From: WACF01 sp040880205
Lineage (GTDB): Bacteria > Pseudomonadota > Gammaproteobacteria > Pseudomonadales > Cellvibrionaceae
NCBI GenBank assembly: GCA_040880205.1
Contig: JBBDIU010000123.1
Coordinates: 1-15,149 of the forward strand
Length of the DNA stretch: 15,149 nt
Direction of reading: 5' to 3'
This document shows positions 1 to 7,729 of the stretch, one piece after another (position 1 is the stretch's first letter; each line of letters opens with the position of its first letter). The translations under genes and the position numbers were made by a program. The notes under the pieces were generated by a model that saw nothing but the letters and a program-made list of their open reading frames with translations, did not search any database and was not told the origin of the DNA.

Positions 1-1270
1 TCACCACCGTGCGATCCAGGGTGCGAATACGCGTGGACCGCATACCGATTTGTTCAATGGTTCCCGTGGTCGTCCCCACCTTGCAGAAATCGCCAACTCG
101 CACCGGTTGATCAAAAATCAGCGTCACGCTGCCAACCAGATTCTCCACCATTTTCTGCGCGCCCAGGGCAATCACAATCCCGCCGATGCCCAGCGCCGCC
201 AAACCGGTGGCGACATTCACGCCCGCCATATGCAGCGCAACAATCACCCCAACCACCACCAGCAATATCCGCGATCCACGCCGCAACAACAACACCGCCG
301 ACAGGGCGCCAAACCGCCCCTGGCTCGTCAGGCGTTTCTCGCTCACCGCGGCGGTCACATCCACCAACCGCCAGATCAGCCACAGCATCGAAACCCAGGC
401 GACAATAACCACCGCCTCGCTCAGGTTCTGCCGTACAATAATGGAAATACCCGCACGCCGCGCCGCCGTAACAAACAGCAACACCGCCATAAACAACTGA
501 ATCGGCCCGGCAAACGCCCGAACCAACCCGGTGGGATACCCGCGCAACTTCCGCGTCAAAACTGCCCGCGCCATGCCGGCCACCAGCGCCACGCACACCC
601 GGCTGAACAGATAACACAGCCCCGCCAACAGCAGCATCGCAATCCAATGCCCCAAGGGAACCCCGTTCCATTTGTGTTCAATCAGCGAGTTCGGCATCAC
701 CTGATTGATCGGCAGCGCCGACTCATCCGTTATCCGCTGCGGAAGCTGGCTCAGCGTTCGCGAGGCAATCAGCCACAGCAATTCCCCATCCCGTTCCACC
801 CGCTCCAGCAACAGCGCGACTTTGACCTCTCCAATCTGCAAGGAACCGACCCGCTCCAGTTCCGGCGCCTGGTCATCGTCCAACTGTCCCTCGGGTTTAT
901 CGCTCAGCAACACCGCCGGCGGCACACTGCCATCCCGATCCAGCGTCTGCTGAAGAATCCGCGCCACCCGCTGCCCGCGAATTCGCCCGCTGGCCGGCAA
1001 GGACGACAGATTCAGATACTCCGCGGCCCGCTCATAATCCTCCCGCGCCACCGCCTTGATATAACCCTCAAACGCCCCGCGCGGCGTACTGCGGCCCAAG
1101 GCGTCTTCAGCAACCGGGTTGGTTTGCGCGGATTCCCGCGCCTGGGCCTCGGGTTCCGCGGAATCGCCCGGCGTTGTGGCCCAAAGGGAAGGGCTAGTGG
1201 CGCAAAGAGCGAGGAGGAGGGCGGCGAGGGTATGGCGGAAATGCTGGGCGGAAAAGGGTGGGAGTTTCAT
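1..1270 (-). CDS. MscS-family mechanosensitive ion channel (3' end beyond window)
   Basis: Reading leftward from an ATG at 1270, an open frame of 423 codons runs off the left edge without a stop. It begins with a signal peptide (about residues 1-31, ending SLWA). A soluble, presumably periplasmic domain follows to about residue 200, then about four hydrophobic segments. The MscS signature lies at about 353-389: a Gly/Ala-rich pore helix (LAALGIGGIVIALGAQ) running into ENLVGSVTLIFDQPVRVGD, followed by the start of the cytoplasmic beta domain (GTIEQIGMRSTRIRT). Such channels open under membrane tension and release solutes during hypo-osmotic shock. The large periplasmic N-terminal domain resembles the longer MscS relatives rather than the minimal E. 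coli MscS. No strong ribosome binding site precedes the ATG. The gene is divergent from the lipoprotein gene at 1736. The family is certain; the exact subfamily is not. Confidence 0.9.
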   Translation of the reverse strand, partial: MKLPPFSAQHFRHTLAALLLALCATSPSLWATTPGDSAEPEAQARESAQTNPVAEDALGRSTPRGAFEGYIKAVAREDYERAAEYLNLSSLPASGRIRGQRVARILQQTLDRDGSVPPAVLLSDKPEGQLDDDQAPELERVGSLQIGEVKVALLLERVERDGELLWLIASRTLSQLPQRITDESALPINQVMPNSLIEHKWNGVPLGHWIAMLLLAGLCYLFSRVCVALVAGMARAVLTRKLRGYPTGLVRAFAGPIQLFMAVLLFVTAARRAGISIIVRQNLSEAVVIVAWVSMLWLIWRLVDVTAAVSEKRLTSQGRFGALSAVLLLRRGSRILLVVVGVIVALHMAGVNVATGLAALGIGGIVIALGAQKMVENLVGSVTLIFDQPVRVGDFCKVGTTTGTIEQIGMRSTRIRTLDRTVV

Positions 1271-1313
1271 GGATGACTACGTAACAACAGGCAGGTGGGC
1301 GGGTGCAGCGGCG

Positions 1314-1329
1314 CGAGCAAAACTGCTCG
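1314..1329 (-). repeat. Short GC-rich hairpin in the leader of the mscS-like gene
   Basis: CGAGCA and TGCTCG form a perfect 6-bp stem around a 4-base loop, 44 bases upstream of the mscS-like start codon on the minus strand. No T-tract follows in either direction, so it is unlikely to be a terminator. It may be a leader structure or simple chance. Confidence 0.35.
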
Positions 1330-1683
1330 GGTACATATAGTTAACGAATGTGAATGAGGCAATGTGGGAGGGGGGTGAAAGTGGCACGGACTGTCAAAAA
1401 TACCGGTTAGCGCATAAAAATACGCTGAAAGGCCGATGGGCGCCTAAATTTCTGAAAACGCAGCTGTACGCACATGCAAAAAGGATAGTAAAACAACCTA
1501 TCAAGCGGCCGCTGCTGGTTCCCGAGTCGCGGAGATGGCTGGCTGGAGAAATGCAGCGGCTCAGCCTCAAACGGCAGATTCCCGCGAGCGGAGGACATAC
1601 CATCGGCAGTTCGGGGTCGGACTCACGCAATTTCCTTTTCCCTGGCGAGCCCAAATCTGCAGCTTGCCTCTACGTCAAAGCGC

Positions 1684-1707
1684 GTGGGAAAATATGCGAG
1701 TTCCCAC
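1684..1707. promoter_or_regulatory. Perfect inverted repeat GTGGGAA-N10-TTCCCAC upstream of the lipoprotein gene
   Basis: A 7-bp perfect inverted repeat with a 10-base A/T-containing spacer ends 17 bases before the AGGAGG ribosome binding site and 28 bases before the start codon. The half-site spacing of 17 bp (centre to centre) suits a dimeric regulator bound near a promoter. As RNA it could form a leader hairpin. The regulator is unknown and the function is inferred from symmetry and position only. Confidence 0.4.
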
Positions 1708-1724
1708 ATTTTCCGGCAGGTCCG

Positions 1725-1730
1725 AGGAGG
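1725..1730 (+). promoter_or_regulatory. Strong ribosome binding site AGGAGG, fixes the lipoprotein start
   Basis: AGGAGG lies five bases upstream of the ATG at 1736. It decides the start against the longer in-frame opening that reaches back to 1535, and the lipoprotein signal peptide starts at exactly this ATG. Confidence 0.85.
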
Positions 1731-1735
1731 ATTTG

Positions 1736-2779
1736 ATGTCAAGCATTACAGAAGCCACACGACGTAGGGGGATTACCTGTCTCACATTTTTCGCAGTGCT
1801 GGTGTTGGTTGGCTGTGACGAGGGTTATAAGCCCCCGCGCAACAGCCTGGGTCAGCCTGACATTTCCGGCTTATGGACGAATGAGACGCTCACTCGGTTT
1901 GAACGCCCCGAACGCTATGGCGATCGTTTAGTGCTGACCGACGAGGAAGCCGAGCAGATGGAAAGCGGAGCTGATGCGCGATACCACGCGGCCAACTTGC
2001 CGACAGATCCCGACGAGGGCACGCCAGTGGACGGTCGAACGGGTGGTTACAATCGCTTTTGGTCTGGCAATGTAAACACGGTGATGCGAGTGGATGGCGA
2101 GCCGCGCACGTCTTTGATCACTTATCCTGAAAACGGCCGAATCCCACCGAGAAAAGCCGATGCACCGCCGAAGAAAACGGATGGCTGGCACACCATTTTC
2201 TTTACGATTGATGTGGGAGACCTCGAATCCTATGAGACACGATCATCGGTGGAGCGCTGCATCTTCTGGCCTTCGCAAGCCGGTGCCGTGCTGCATCAGG
2301 GTGCCTACAACGCAAACTATCAAATCGTGCAGTCACCGGATCACGTGATGATTCTTGCTGAAACGATCAATGATGCACGGATTATCCGCTTAAATGCCGA
2401 ACACAGTCCCGCATCGGCAATCACGCGGCCCTGGATGGGCGACTCCATTGGCTGGTATGAGGGCGACACGCTGGTGGTGGAGACCATCAATTACAGCCCG
2501 AAGCAGTATTTCCACCACGCCTCGGACGAGTTGAAAGTGACCGAGCGTTTTACGCGCGTTGCGCCGGATCGGCTGCACTATGCTTTCCACGTCGAGGACC
2601 CACTAGTGTGGGAAGAACCCTGGGGCGGCGAATACGAGTTCAGTCCGTCGGCGGGCCTCTATGAATATGCTTGCCATGAGGGCAATTACGCTCTAAAACA
2701 CGCCCTCACAATCGGGCGAATGCAGGACAAAGGATTGATTCCAGCGGACGATGATTCCGAGGATTCGCAAGAGGACTGA
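1736..2779 (+). CDS. Uncharacterised lipoprotein, possibly inner-membrane retained
   Basis: A protein of 347 residues. The first 27 residues form a lipoprotein signal: arginines at 9-11, a hydrophobic core, and the lipobox LVGC with the modified Cys at 27. Residue 28 (+2) is Asp, which in E. coli makes the Lol system leave the lipoprotein in the inner membrane; whether this organism follows the rule is inferred. The mature part is soluble with recognisable blocks: DISGLWTN near 43-50, WMGDSIGWYEGDTLVVETI in the middle, then LKVTERFTRV and YEYACHEGNYAL near the C-terminus. I recall similar blocks in proteins annotated only as hypothetical in several Gram-negative phyla; I know no function. The C-terminal tail is very acidic (DDDSEDSQED). 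It appears to be a single gene with its own promoter region. Confidence 0.8.
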   Translation: MSSITEATRRRGITCLTFFAVLVLVGCDEGYKPPRNSLGQPDISGLWTNETLTRFERPERYGDRLVLTDEEAEQMESGADARYHAANLPTDPDEGTPVDGRTGGYNRFWSGNVNTVMRVDGEPRTSLITYPENGRIPPRKADAPPKKTDGWHTIFFTIDVGDLESYETRSSVERCIFWPSQAGAVLHQGAYNANYQIVQSPDHVMILAETINDARIIRLNAEHSPASAITRPWMGDSIGWYEGDTLVVETINYSPKQYFHHASDELKVTERFTRVAPDRLHYAFHVEDPLVWEEPWGGEYEFSPSAGLYEYACHEGNYALKHALTIGRMQDKGLIPADDDSEDSQED

Positions 2780-2894
2780 TCTGACTGGGTGTGAAGCTCT
2801 TGCATTCGCCCACCGAAAATCGGAATTCCGCGCCGTTTAAAGAGGAGCAGGAAAGGCACGATTAGAGCACGGCAAAAGAATAGAGGGGTCAATT

Positions 2895-2920
2895 CTGTTG
2901 TACCATGTTCAACAGTTTTT
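2895..2920 (+). terminator. Weak intrinsic terminator candidate after the lipoprotein gene
   Basis: CTGTTG (2895-2900) pairs with CAACAG (2910-2915) around a 9-base loop and is followed directly by five T. The stem is short and only half G/C, and it lies 115 bases after the stop codon, so it is a weak candidate. Confidence 0.35.
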
Positions 2921-2989
2921 GAATCCCGTTAGTTTGATATCAAAAAAGTGGCCTTGGAAACGCTATTGACTCAGTACATTCTGTACCAC

Positions 2990-3052
2990 GGCCTAAAGAC
3001 CAACCTCAATAATACGGTTGCCCAAACCACTGCCTGTGGTTGGTCTTGGGCC
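2990..3052. repeat. Long two-tier stem-loop (inverted repeat) in intergenic DNA
   Basis: The left arm GGCC-TA-AAGACCAACC (2990-3005) pairs with GGTTGGTCTT-G-GGCC (3038-3052). That gives a 10-bp perfect stem plus a 4-bp outer stem, separated by a small asymmetric bulge. The 32-base loop contains a second small hairpin (GGTT 3016-3019 with AACC 3025-3028). No T-tract follows on either strand, so it is not a standard terminator. It could be a small RNA, a REP/MITE-like repeat or a protein binding site. Confidence 0.55.
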
Positions 3053-3133
3053 AGCACAAATAGCGGCTGCTCAAATCTGTTCCAGACACATTTGTTGTAT
3101 ACCTCGGCACTGATAAGAGATAGTTGATTAATA

Positions 3134-3493
3134 ATGGAATACTTATTCGTCTATGGAACGCTACTGACTATCTCAGGCCATCCGATGCACAATTTCCTGC
3201 GCGGTTACTGTGATTTTATGGGTAATGCCAGTATTGGCGGTATCAAGATTGACTTGGATGGCTACCCTGGCCTGCTGCCTTCGGGTGATCCCGAGGTCAG
3301 AGTGGAGGGTGAGTTGTACCGGATCCATGACGGTGCCAGTGAAAAGCTGTTCGAAGGGCTTGATCATTACGAAGGTTGTAGCGAGGAGGATCCTGAACCC
3401 CACGAATTTTTCCGCCACCGGCAGGACGTGACACTGCTGGCTGATGAGATAATCTATGAAGCCTGGGTTTATCTCTACAACGGGGCGCATTAA
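3134..3493 (+). CDS. Gamma-glutamylcyclotransferase (AIG2-like) family protein
   Basis: A small protein of 119 residues, the usual size for this fold. It starts MEYLFVYGTLL; the YGTL motif (7-10) forms the substrate-binding loop of the gamma-glutamylcyclotransferase superfamily. GELYRI (59-64) and LDHYEG (76-81) match the other family blocks, and Glu80 in DHYEG sits where the catalytic Glu of characterised members lies. Members cyclise gamma-glutamyl groups to 5-oxoproline or act on gamma-glutamylamines; the substrate here cannot be told. It is cytoplasmic, with no signal or membrane segment. The ribosome binding site is weak (AAGAGA about 12 bases upstream). It stands alone, ends 23 bases before the convergent MFS gene, and has no partner hinting at a pathway. 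Confidence 0.85.
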   Translation: MEYLFVYGTLLTISGHPMHNFLRGYCDFMGNASIGGIKIDLDGYPGLLPSGDPEVRVEGELYRIHDGASEKLFEGLDHYEGCSEEDPEPHEFFRHRQDVTLLADEIIYEAWVYLYNGAH

Positions 3494-3516
3494 ACAGGGC
3501 AGCATGATAAAAGAGG

Positions 3517-4971
3517 CTAACCGCGCCTATCTTTCTTTCGTGTCACCGTTAACCAGTCGAGTACAACCCCGGACAATGCATTCAGCCGCGCCACGCGATA
3601 TACAATTTGTAGCATTTGCGGGCGGCGCCTTACCCGGGGTTCGACCGCGCGCGGGATAAACCAAAGAGCGACCGCTGCTCGCAGTATCGCCGTGGTGATG
3701 AACACGAGATATAGGGGACTGCGCATCAGTGCGTTCAGGTCCAGGCTCATCATCTGTGACAGGCCCTGTGATAGAAGCTGTAATAGACTTGGCGCGGCAG
3801 AGGCCAGGAACCCGCCCGCCAGCGCGCCCACAAAAACCGCGCTGGCGCTGAGGCAGGCTTGCATAGCGGCGTAGATGGCAAATTCAGTCTTGTGCGGGCG
3901 AATATCGTAGAGGTAATTGGCGGTGCTGAGCGAGAAGCCGCTCCAGGCAATCCCGGAGACTACCTGTACCCCTAACAGATAATAAAAGCTGGGCGATAAG
4001 AGCCACAATAATGGCAACACCGGAATCATGCCGCTGGTGATGAGCATGACGAGGCGATTACCAAAGCGGTCGCTGAAGCGCCCCCAAAAGCTGAGGCATA
4101 CAAATTGGGTGGCAATGGAAGCAACACTGTTAAGGCTGTATTGCAGGTAGGTGAACTGCAAATCCCTCAGCATATAAACAGCGAAGAAGGGGGCGGATAT
4201 AGCTACCATGCCTTGCATGCCGGCGATGAAAAAGCTGTAGTGCCGGAAGGTCCGATCATGCAGTGATTCGCGCAGTTGCGCGAAGCTGCGACGCAGGTCG
4301 CTCGGGTTGCTGCTGGCGGCGTCGTGATCCGGGTCGTACATTCGCCAGAGGTAGACGGTGGACAGCGTCCGGCCGAACCCCGCCGCAATAAATAAAATGG
4401 CAAAGCCCAACCAGGTTGCCTCCATCCCCGTGCTGGCCGTCAGCAGGGTGCCGCCACCGATAAAGATCAGCAATGAAGACACCATGGTCAGGCGCGTGCG
4501 CGCTGCGAAGAAGGCCCCTCGTCGGCGTTGGGGCACTATGCTGCCCATCCAGGCGCGCCATTGTGGCTGAATGACGTTTTGAAAGCTGAAGTACAGGACC
4601 GCCAAGCCAATTAACCAGTAGATAGCGTGGGTGGATTGTGTCATTGCCAGCGCCCCCATGCCGGCAACGACCAGTGCTTGCAGCCCGGCCCCGAGGACGA
4701 TGAGGTGGCGACGCCGAACGTAACTGCACAGCCAAACCGACAGCAACTGAAACAGCGCACCGAATAGCTGGGGAATGGCGGTCAACAGGCCCATTTGCGC
4801 TGCGGTGGCGTTGAGGTACACAGCAAAAGCATTGAAGAAGTTGTCTCCCGTCGCCGTCATGGTGGCGGAGCTCACGGCTTCCTTTTGGGAGAGGCGCAGG
4901 GTACGCAGCCAATGCTTGCGTCGGCGCGCGGGAATGTGGGTGGGTGAGGCGGACGCTGGCTTAATGTGCAA
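3517..4971 (-). CDS. Major facilitator superfamily (MFS) transporter
   Basis: A membrane protein of 484 residues with about 12 hydrophobic segments in two halves joined by a charged loop (about 220-245). The N-terminus is cytoplasmic and basic. After the fourth segment comes a motif rich in basic residues (PQRRRGAFFAARTR), typical of MFS loops, and the second half has the WGRFSDRFGNR signature between segments, the usual MFS inter-helix loop. The substrate cannot be predicted; an uncharacterised inner-membrane exporter or importer is the honest call. The only start available to the full frame is TTG at 4971, with a stop eight codons upstream and no clear ribosome binding site. GTG at 4875, preceded by AAGGA, is an alternative that would remove 32 basic residues without touching a membrane helix. 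It converges with the gene ending at 3493. Confidence 0.85.
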   Translation of the reverse strand: MHIKPASASPTHIPARRRKHWLRTLRLSQKEAVSSATMTATGDNFFNAFAVYLNATAAQMGLLTAIPQLFGALFQLLSVWLCSYVRRRHLIVLGAGLQALVVAGMGALAMTQSTHAIYWLIGLAVLYFSFQNVIQPQWRAWMGSIVPQRRRGAFFAARTRLTMVSSLLIFIGGGTLLTASTGMEATWLGFAILFIAAGFGRTLSTVYLWRMYDPDHDAASSNPSDLRRSFAQLRESLHDRTFRHYSFFIAGMQGMVAISAPFFAVYMLRDLQFTYLQYSLNSVASIATQFVCLSFWGRFSDRFGNRLVMLITSGMIPVLPLLWLLSPSFYYLLGVQVVSGIAWSGFSLSTANYLYDIRPHKTEFAIYAAMQACLSASAVFVGALAGGFLASAAPSLLQLLSQGLSQMMSLDLNALMRSPLYLVFITTAILRAAVALWFIPRAVEPRVRRRPQMLQIVYRVARLNALSGVVLDWLTVTRKKDRRG

Positions 4972-5605
4972 CGGCTTACACTGCTTGGGTTGTCAATGGG
5001 TGCGGGCAACAGCTGGCTAGGCCTTCAATGATCGGCATGATAGCTGAGAACGCACCGGTGAAAACAAGAAGTATAGTGTTGAACGGCGGCTCACGTCCTG
5101 ATTCGGGATCTAAATACGATAAGTCAGACCTTTGAGTTTGGACCTCCCACTTTGAATGGCCGCCCTCGACTTGATTCTCTTGACCGCTGGCTCTCTCCGG
5201 CAAATTTTTAAGGATGGGCTTTCGGGATTGCCGCCAAACGGTATTCAGTCAAAAGGAGCTAACCAAGGCATTGCAGGCGGGCTAAGCCGTTTGCGTGGGA
5301 GTTAACCCGGCATGGCGCGTGAATCATCTTTGTGTTTGTGGTGGTTGCACGTACAGTATGCAAATGACTGGCGCGAGCGGTAGCATAGGCGTCCTGGTTG
5401 TTCTGCTTCGCTTTTGCGGGTTGCTTTAACCTGGAATGGTCCATGAGACCTCGATCCGCGTGAACGGTTTGAACTTGCATCGAACGGCTGTATGAAGTCA
5501 ACGAGCCGCCGGAATCCTCGGCTATACAGAATTTATTCAAGATAACAATCTGTAGAGTGCTGTGGAAATTAGTTGGCAAATAATAACTAAGAATCTTGGT
5601 GAAGA
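4972..5605. other. Long intergenic region, no supportable gene
   Basis: This region of about 630 bases lies between the divergent MFS and S9-family genes. Open frames on the minus strand (4976-5203, 5259-5672) have no ribosome binding site, no recognisable composition and no domain. I see no tRNA, terminator or clear repeat. It is A/T-rich just before 5606, as expected of a promoter region, but I cannot point to a confident -35/-10 pair. It might hold a decayed gene or a small RNA. Confidence 0.5.
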
Positions 5606-7519
5606 ATGATGATGAAACTACGAAAAATTGGTTCCGTTCTTCTGGTCGCCATTGCGGCTGGGTTATGGGCATGCCAGGCGGCGGCCGATGAGGTGCAGCT
5701 GTTTTCGCGTCTGCCTGACGCGGATTTTGCTCGTATCTCGCCCGATGGCCAATTGATTGCGTCGATAGTCCGCGTCGGCGACAGCGCCAATCGCGTTAGC
5801 CGGGTGGAGGTATTGAATATTAGTTCTGGTGAGCGGAAGCATTATTTTGAAGTCGATAATGAAGCGGTTTATCTCGGGGGGTTGGATTGGCTGAACGATG
5901 AAATGGTTGTCCTTTATACCGAGGTCGTGCAAGACGCCGAAGAGTTCGACTATTGGACCCGAATGGTTTTGCTCAACGTGAAAACGGGCGATCTGGGTCA
6001 CCTGTTCAACGACGAATATGTACGTCAGCGCCGGTACATTGGCGTAATGGTTGATACACTGCCAGACGATAAGGACCATGTACTCGTTCACTCTGACAGT
6101 AAGATATACAAGCTGAATATCTACACCAAAAAACGCGAGAGGTTCGAGTTCCGTATACCTTACACGGGAAAATCTAGTGGTAGATTGTCGGAGGAATTTC
6201 TCACCGATAACCATTCACGACCAAGAGCTCTGGTGCGTCGGGTGGAGCACAGAACACACGTAGGTTACACGGATTCAAAAGACAATAAGTTTACGTTTCG
6301 CTGGCAATTCGACCATGACTCCAATGAATATGTCGACCCCTTGGGATTTTCGAGCGAAGGGGATTTTTATATCGTTCGGTACCATGAGGACAGATTGGCC
6401 GTTCATTCGGTGGATACTGACAGCGAAGACGCTGGTGAACAGATTGTATTTGCCGACCCTGAGTACGACGTTAGCCCAATTTCGATACGCTTTGCTCGAA
6501 ATGTCGTGGTTGGAGTTCGCCATCCAGCACGTCAGAAGGATCACTATTTTGATCCTCCATTACAGTCATTGCAGCAAAAGCTCGATGGCTTGATACCCAA
6601 TGCGTACAACCGTTTAATTGATATGAATGCCGACGGAAACCGCTATGTTCTATATTCCGTGAGTGATGTTGACCCGGGAACTTATTACATCGGCGACTTG
6701 CAAGCCAACACTCTGACCCCCTTTGCTCAGACAAGGCGAGGGATCGACAGGAACAAAATGGGACGAGCCAAACGGATTCAATTTTCGGCCCGTGACGGAA
6801 CGAAGATCGAGGGCTTGGTTACGTTGCCCGCTGGCGGAGAACCGCCGTTTCCCATTGTGGTGCGTGCCGATCTAGGCAGTTTGTCGACTCCCCAATTTGA
6901 CACAATCAACCAGATGTTTGTGGCCTCGGGTATCGGTGTTTTGGAGGTGGATACACGCGGGACAAACGGTTACGGCTTCGAGTTCAAGGCTGCATCTCAG
7001 AAGCGCTGGGGATTGGAGCCACAAGATGACTTGGCGGATGGCGTCGACTATGTGGTGCAGGATGGCATTGCCGACCCCGAACGTCTGTGCATTATGGGCG
7101 AGATATATGGCGGCTACGCCGCTATGATGGCGATTGTAAAAGAGCCAAGCCGGTATCGTTGCGCTGTTAGCATTAATGGAATTTCAGATTTGGATAAACA
7201 CGTAGACAGTATTCCAAACAGCATCAGGCAGCCGCTTTTGAAGCACGAAATCGGGACCTATGGTCGGGATTTATGGGACCGATCGCCGTTGAAGTACGCC
7301 GAAAACATCCAAACACCCTTGTTGCTAATACACGAGGAAGATTGGTACGGAGTGGATAAGTATCAAAGCCAGAAAATGGAGTCAGCTTTACGAAAGGACG
7401 ATAAATCCGTGCGCTACGAAAATCTGCCGGTTGTATCGGGTGCCAGGAACGAAAAGCAAAGGGAAGTACTTTACAGCGCAATCAATCAGTTCGTGATCGA
7501 GCGAATCGGTGTTGATTGA
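5606..7519 (+). CDS. Secreted S9 (prolyl oligopeptidase) family protein, probable pseudopeptidase
   Basis: A protein of 637 residues. A signal peptide (about 1-27, ending AAADE) precedes an N-terminal region expected to be a beta-propeller, and an alpha/beta-hydrolase domain occupies about 385-637. The hydrolase part clearly follows S9 peptidases: DTRGTNGYG, DDLADGVDYVV, GIADPERLCIMG, YGGYAAMM, LLIHEED, KYQSQKMESAL. The catalytic machinery is nevertheless lost. The nucleophile position in GxSYGG is Ile500 (GEIYGG, codon ATA at 7103-7105). The His region, normally GDHW or EGHG, reads VVSGAR (609-614). The HGGP oxyanion motif is replaced by RADL (420-423). Asp579 may remain. The frame is intact, so a non-catalytic role such as peptide binding is likely (inference). 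ATG codons at 5606, 5609 and 5612 are all possible starts; GAAG at 5601-5604 best suits 5612. No operon partner. Confidence 0.88.
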   Translation: MMMKLRKIGSVLLVAIAAGLWACQAAADEVQLFSRLPDADFARISPDGQLIASIVRVGDSANRVSRVEVLNISSGERKHYFEVDNEAVYLGGLDWLNDEMVVLYTEVVQDAEEFDYWTRMVLLNVKTGDLGHLFNDEYVRQRRYIGVMVDTLPDDKDHVLVHSDSKIYKLNIYTKKRERFEFRIPYTGKSSGRLSEEFLTDNHSRPRALVRRVEHRTHVGYTDSKDNKFTFRWQFDHDSNEYVDPLGFSSEGDFYIVRYHEDRLAVHSVDTDSEDAGEQIVFADPEYDVSPISIRFARNVVVGVRHPARQKDHYFDPPLQSLQQKLDGLIPNAYNRLIDMNADGNRYVLYSVSDVDPGTYYIGDLQANTLTPFAQTRRGIDRNKMGRAKRIQFSARDGTKIEGLVTLPAGGEPPFPIVVRADLGSLSTPQFDTINQMFVASGIGVLEVDTRGTNGYGFEFKAASQKRWGLEPQDDLADGVDYVVQDGIADPERLCIMGEIYGGYAAMMAIVKEPSRYRCAVSINGISDLDKHVDSIPNSIRQPLLKHEIGTYGRDLWDRSPLKYAENIQTPLLLIHEEDWYGVDKYQSQKMESALRKDDKSVRYENLPVVSGARNEKQREVLYSAINQFVIERIGVD

Positions 7520-7729
7520 GGTTGCCCTATCCATCGGATTGAACGGGTTTGCGGGTCAAATAGGTGGTGCGCGATTCGTCGTGGATGGAATGAGGTTCTA
7601 TTTCGAAATCAAGCAAAGGCTCGAGTGTGGGCCTGAGGTTGTTTCAGTGAAAAGGATTCTGCGCTGGTAGACATTCGAGCGGGTCGCTGCGATTCCCGAT
7701 CCGCTAACGAGTCGAGTGGTAAAGATGGC

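Larger units (their letters stand above)
1271..1735. other. Divergent intergenic region between the mscS-like gene and the lipoprotein gene
   Basis: This 465-base stretch separates two divergent genes and should hold both promoters. I see no protein-like frame in it; one open frame reaches back upstream of the lipoprotein gene, but the strong ribosome binding site at 1725 argues against a longer protein. It contains a GC-rich hairpin near the mscS start and a perfect dyad near the lipoprotein start, both listed separately. No confident -35/-10 pair was found. Confidence 0.6.
2780..3133. other. Non-coding region with a large stem-loop
   Basis: This stretch of 354 bases between two genes holds no supportable reading frame and is visibly more A/T-rich than its left neighbour. 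It contains a weak terminator candidate (2895-2920) and a long imperfect stem-loop (2990-3052), listed separately. It presumably also holds the promoter of the next gene. Confidence 0.6.

Noticed and set aside
50..1276. Long plus-strand open frame of 408 codons
   Set aside because: It is antisense to the MscS-like gene, and its composition (Gln, Arg, His and Pro throughout) is that of a shadow frame. The minus-strand protein has clear family motifs.
2780..3516. Gamma-glutamylcyclotransferase gene as an integron cassette
   Set aside because: Small single genes of this family do occur in cassettes, but I found no attC core pair (GTTRRRY and RYYYAAC) on either side and no other cassettes.
5259..5672. 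Minus-strand open frame of 137 codons in the gap before the S9 gene
   Set aside because: It runs into the start of the S9 gene, has no ribosome binding site and no recognisable motif.
5606..5700. S9-family protein as a lipoprotein (LWAC)
   Set aside because: Trp two residues before the Cys does not fit a lipobox, and a better signal-peptidase-I site (AAADE) follows.
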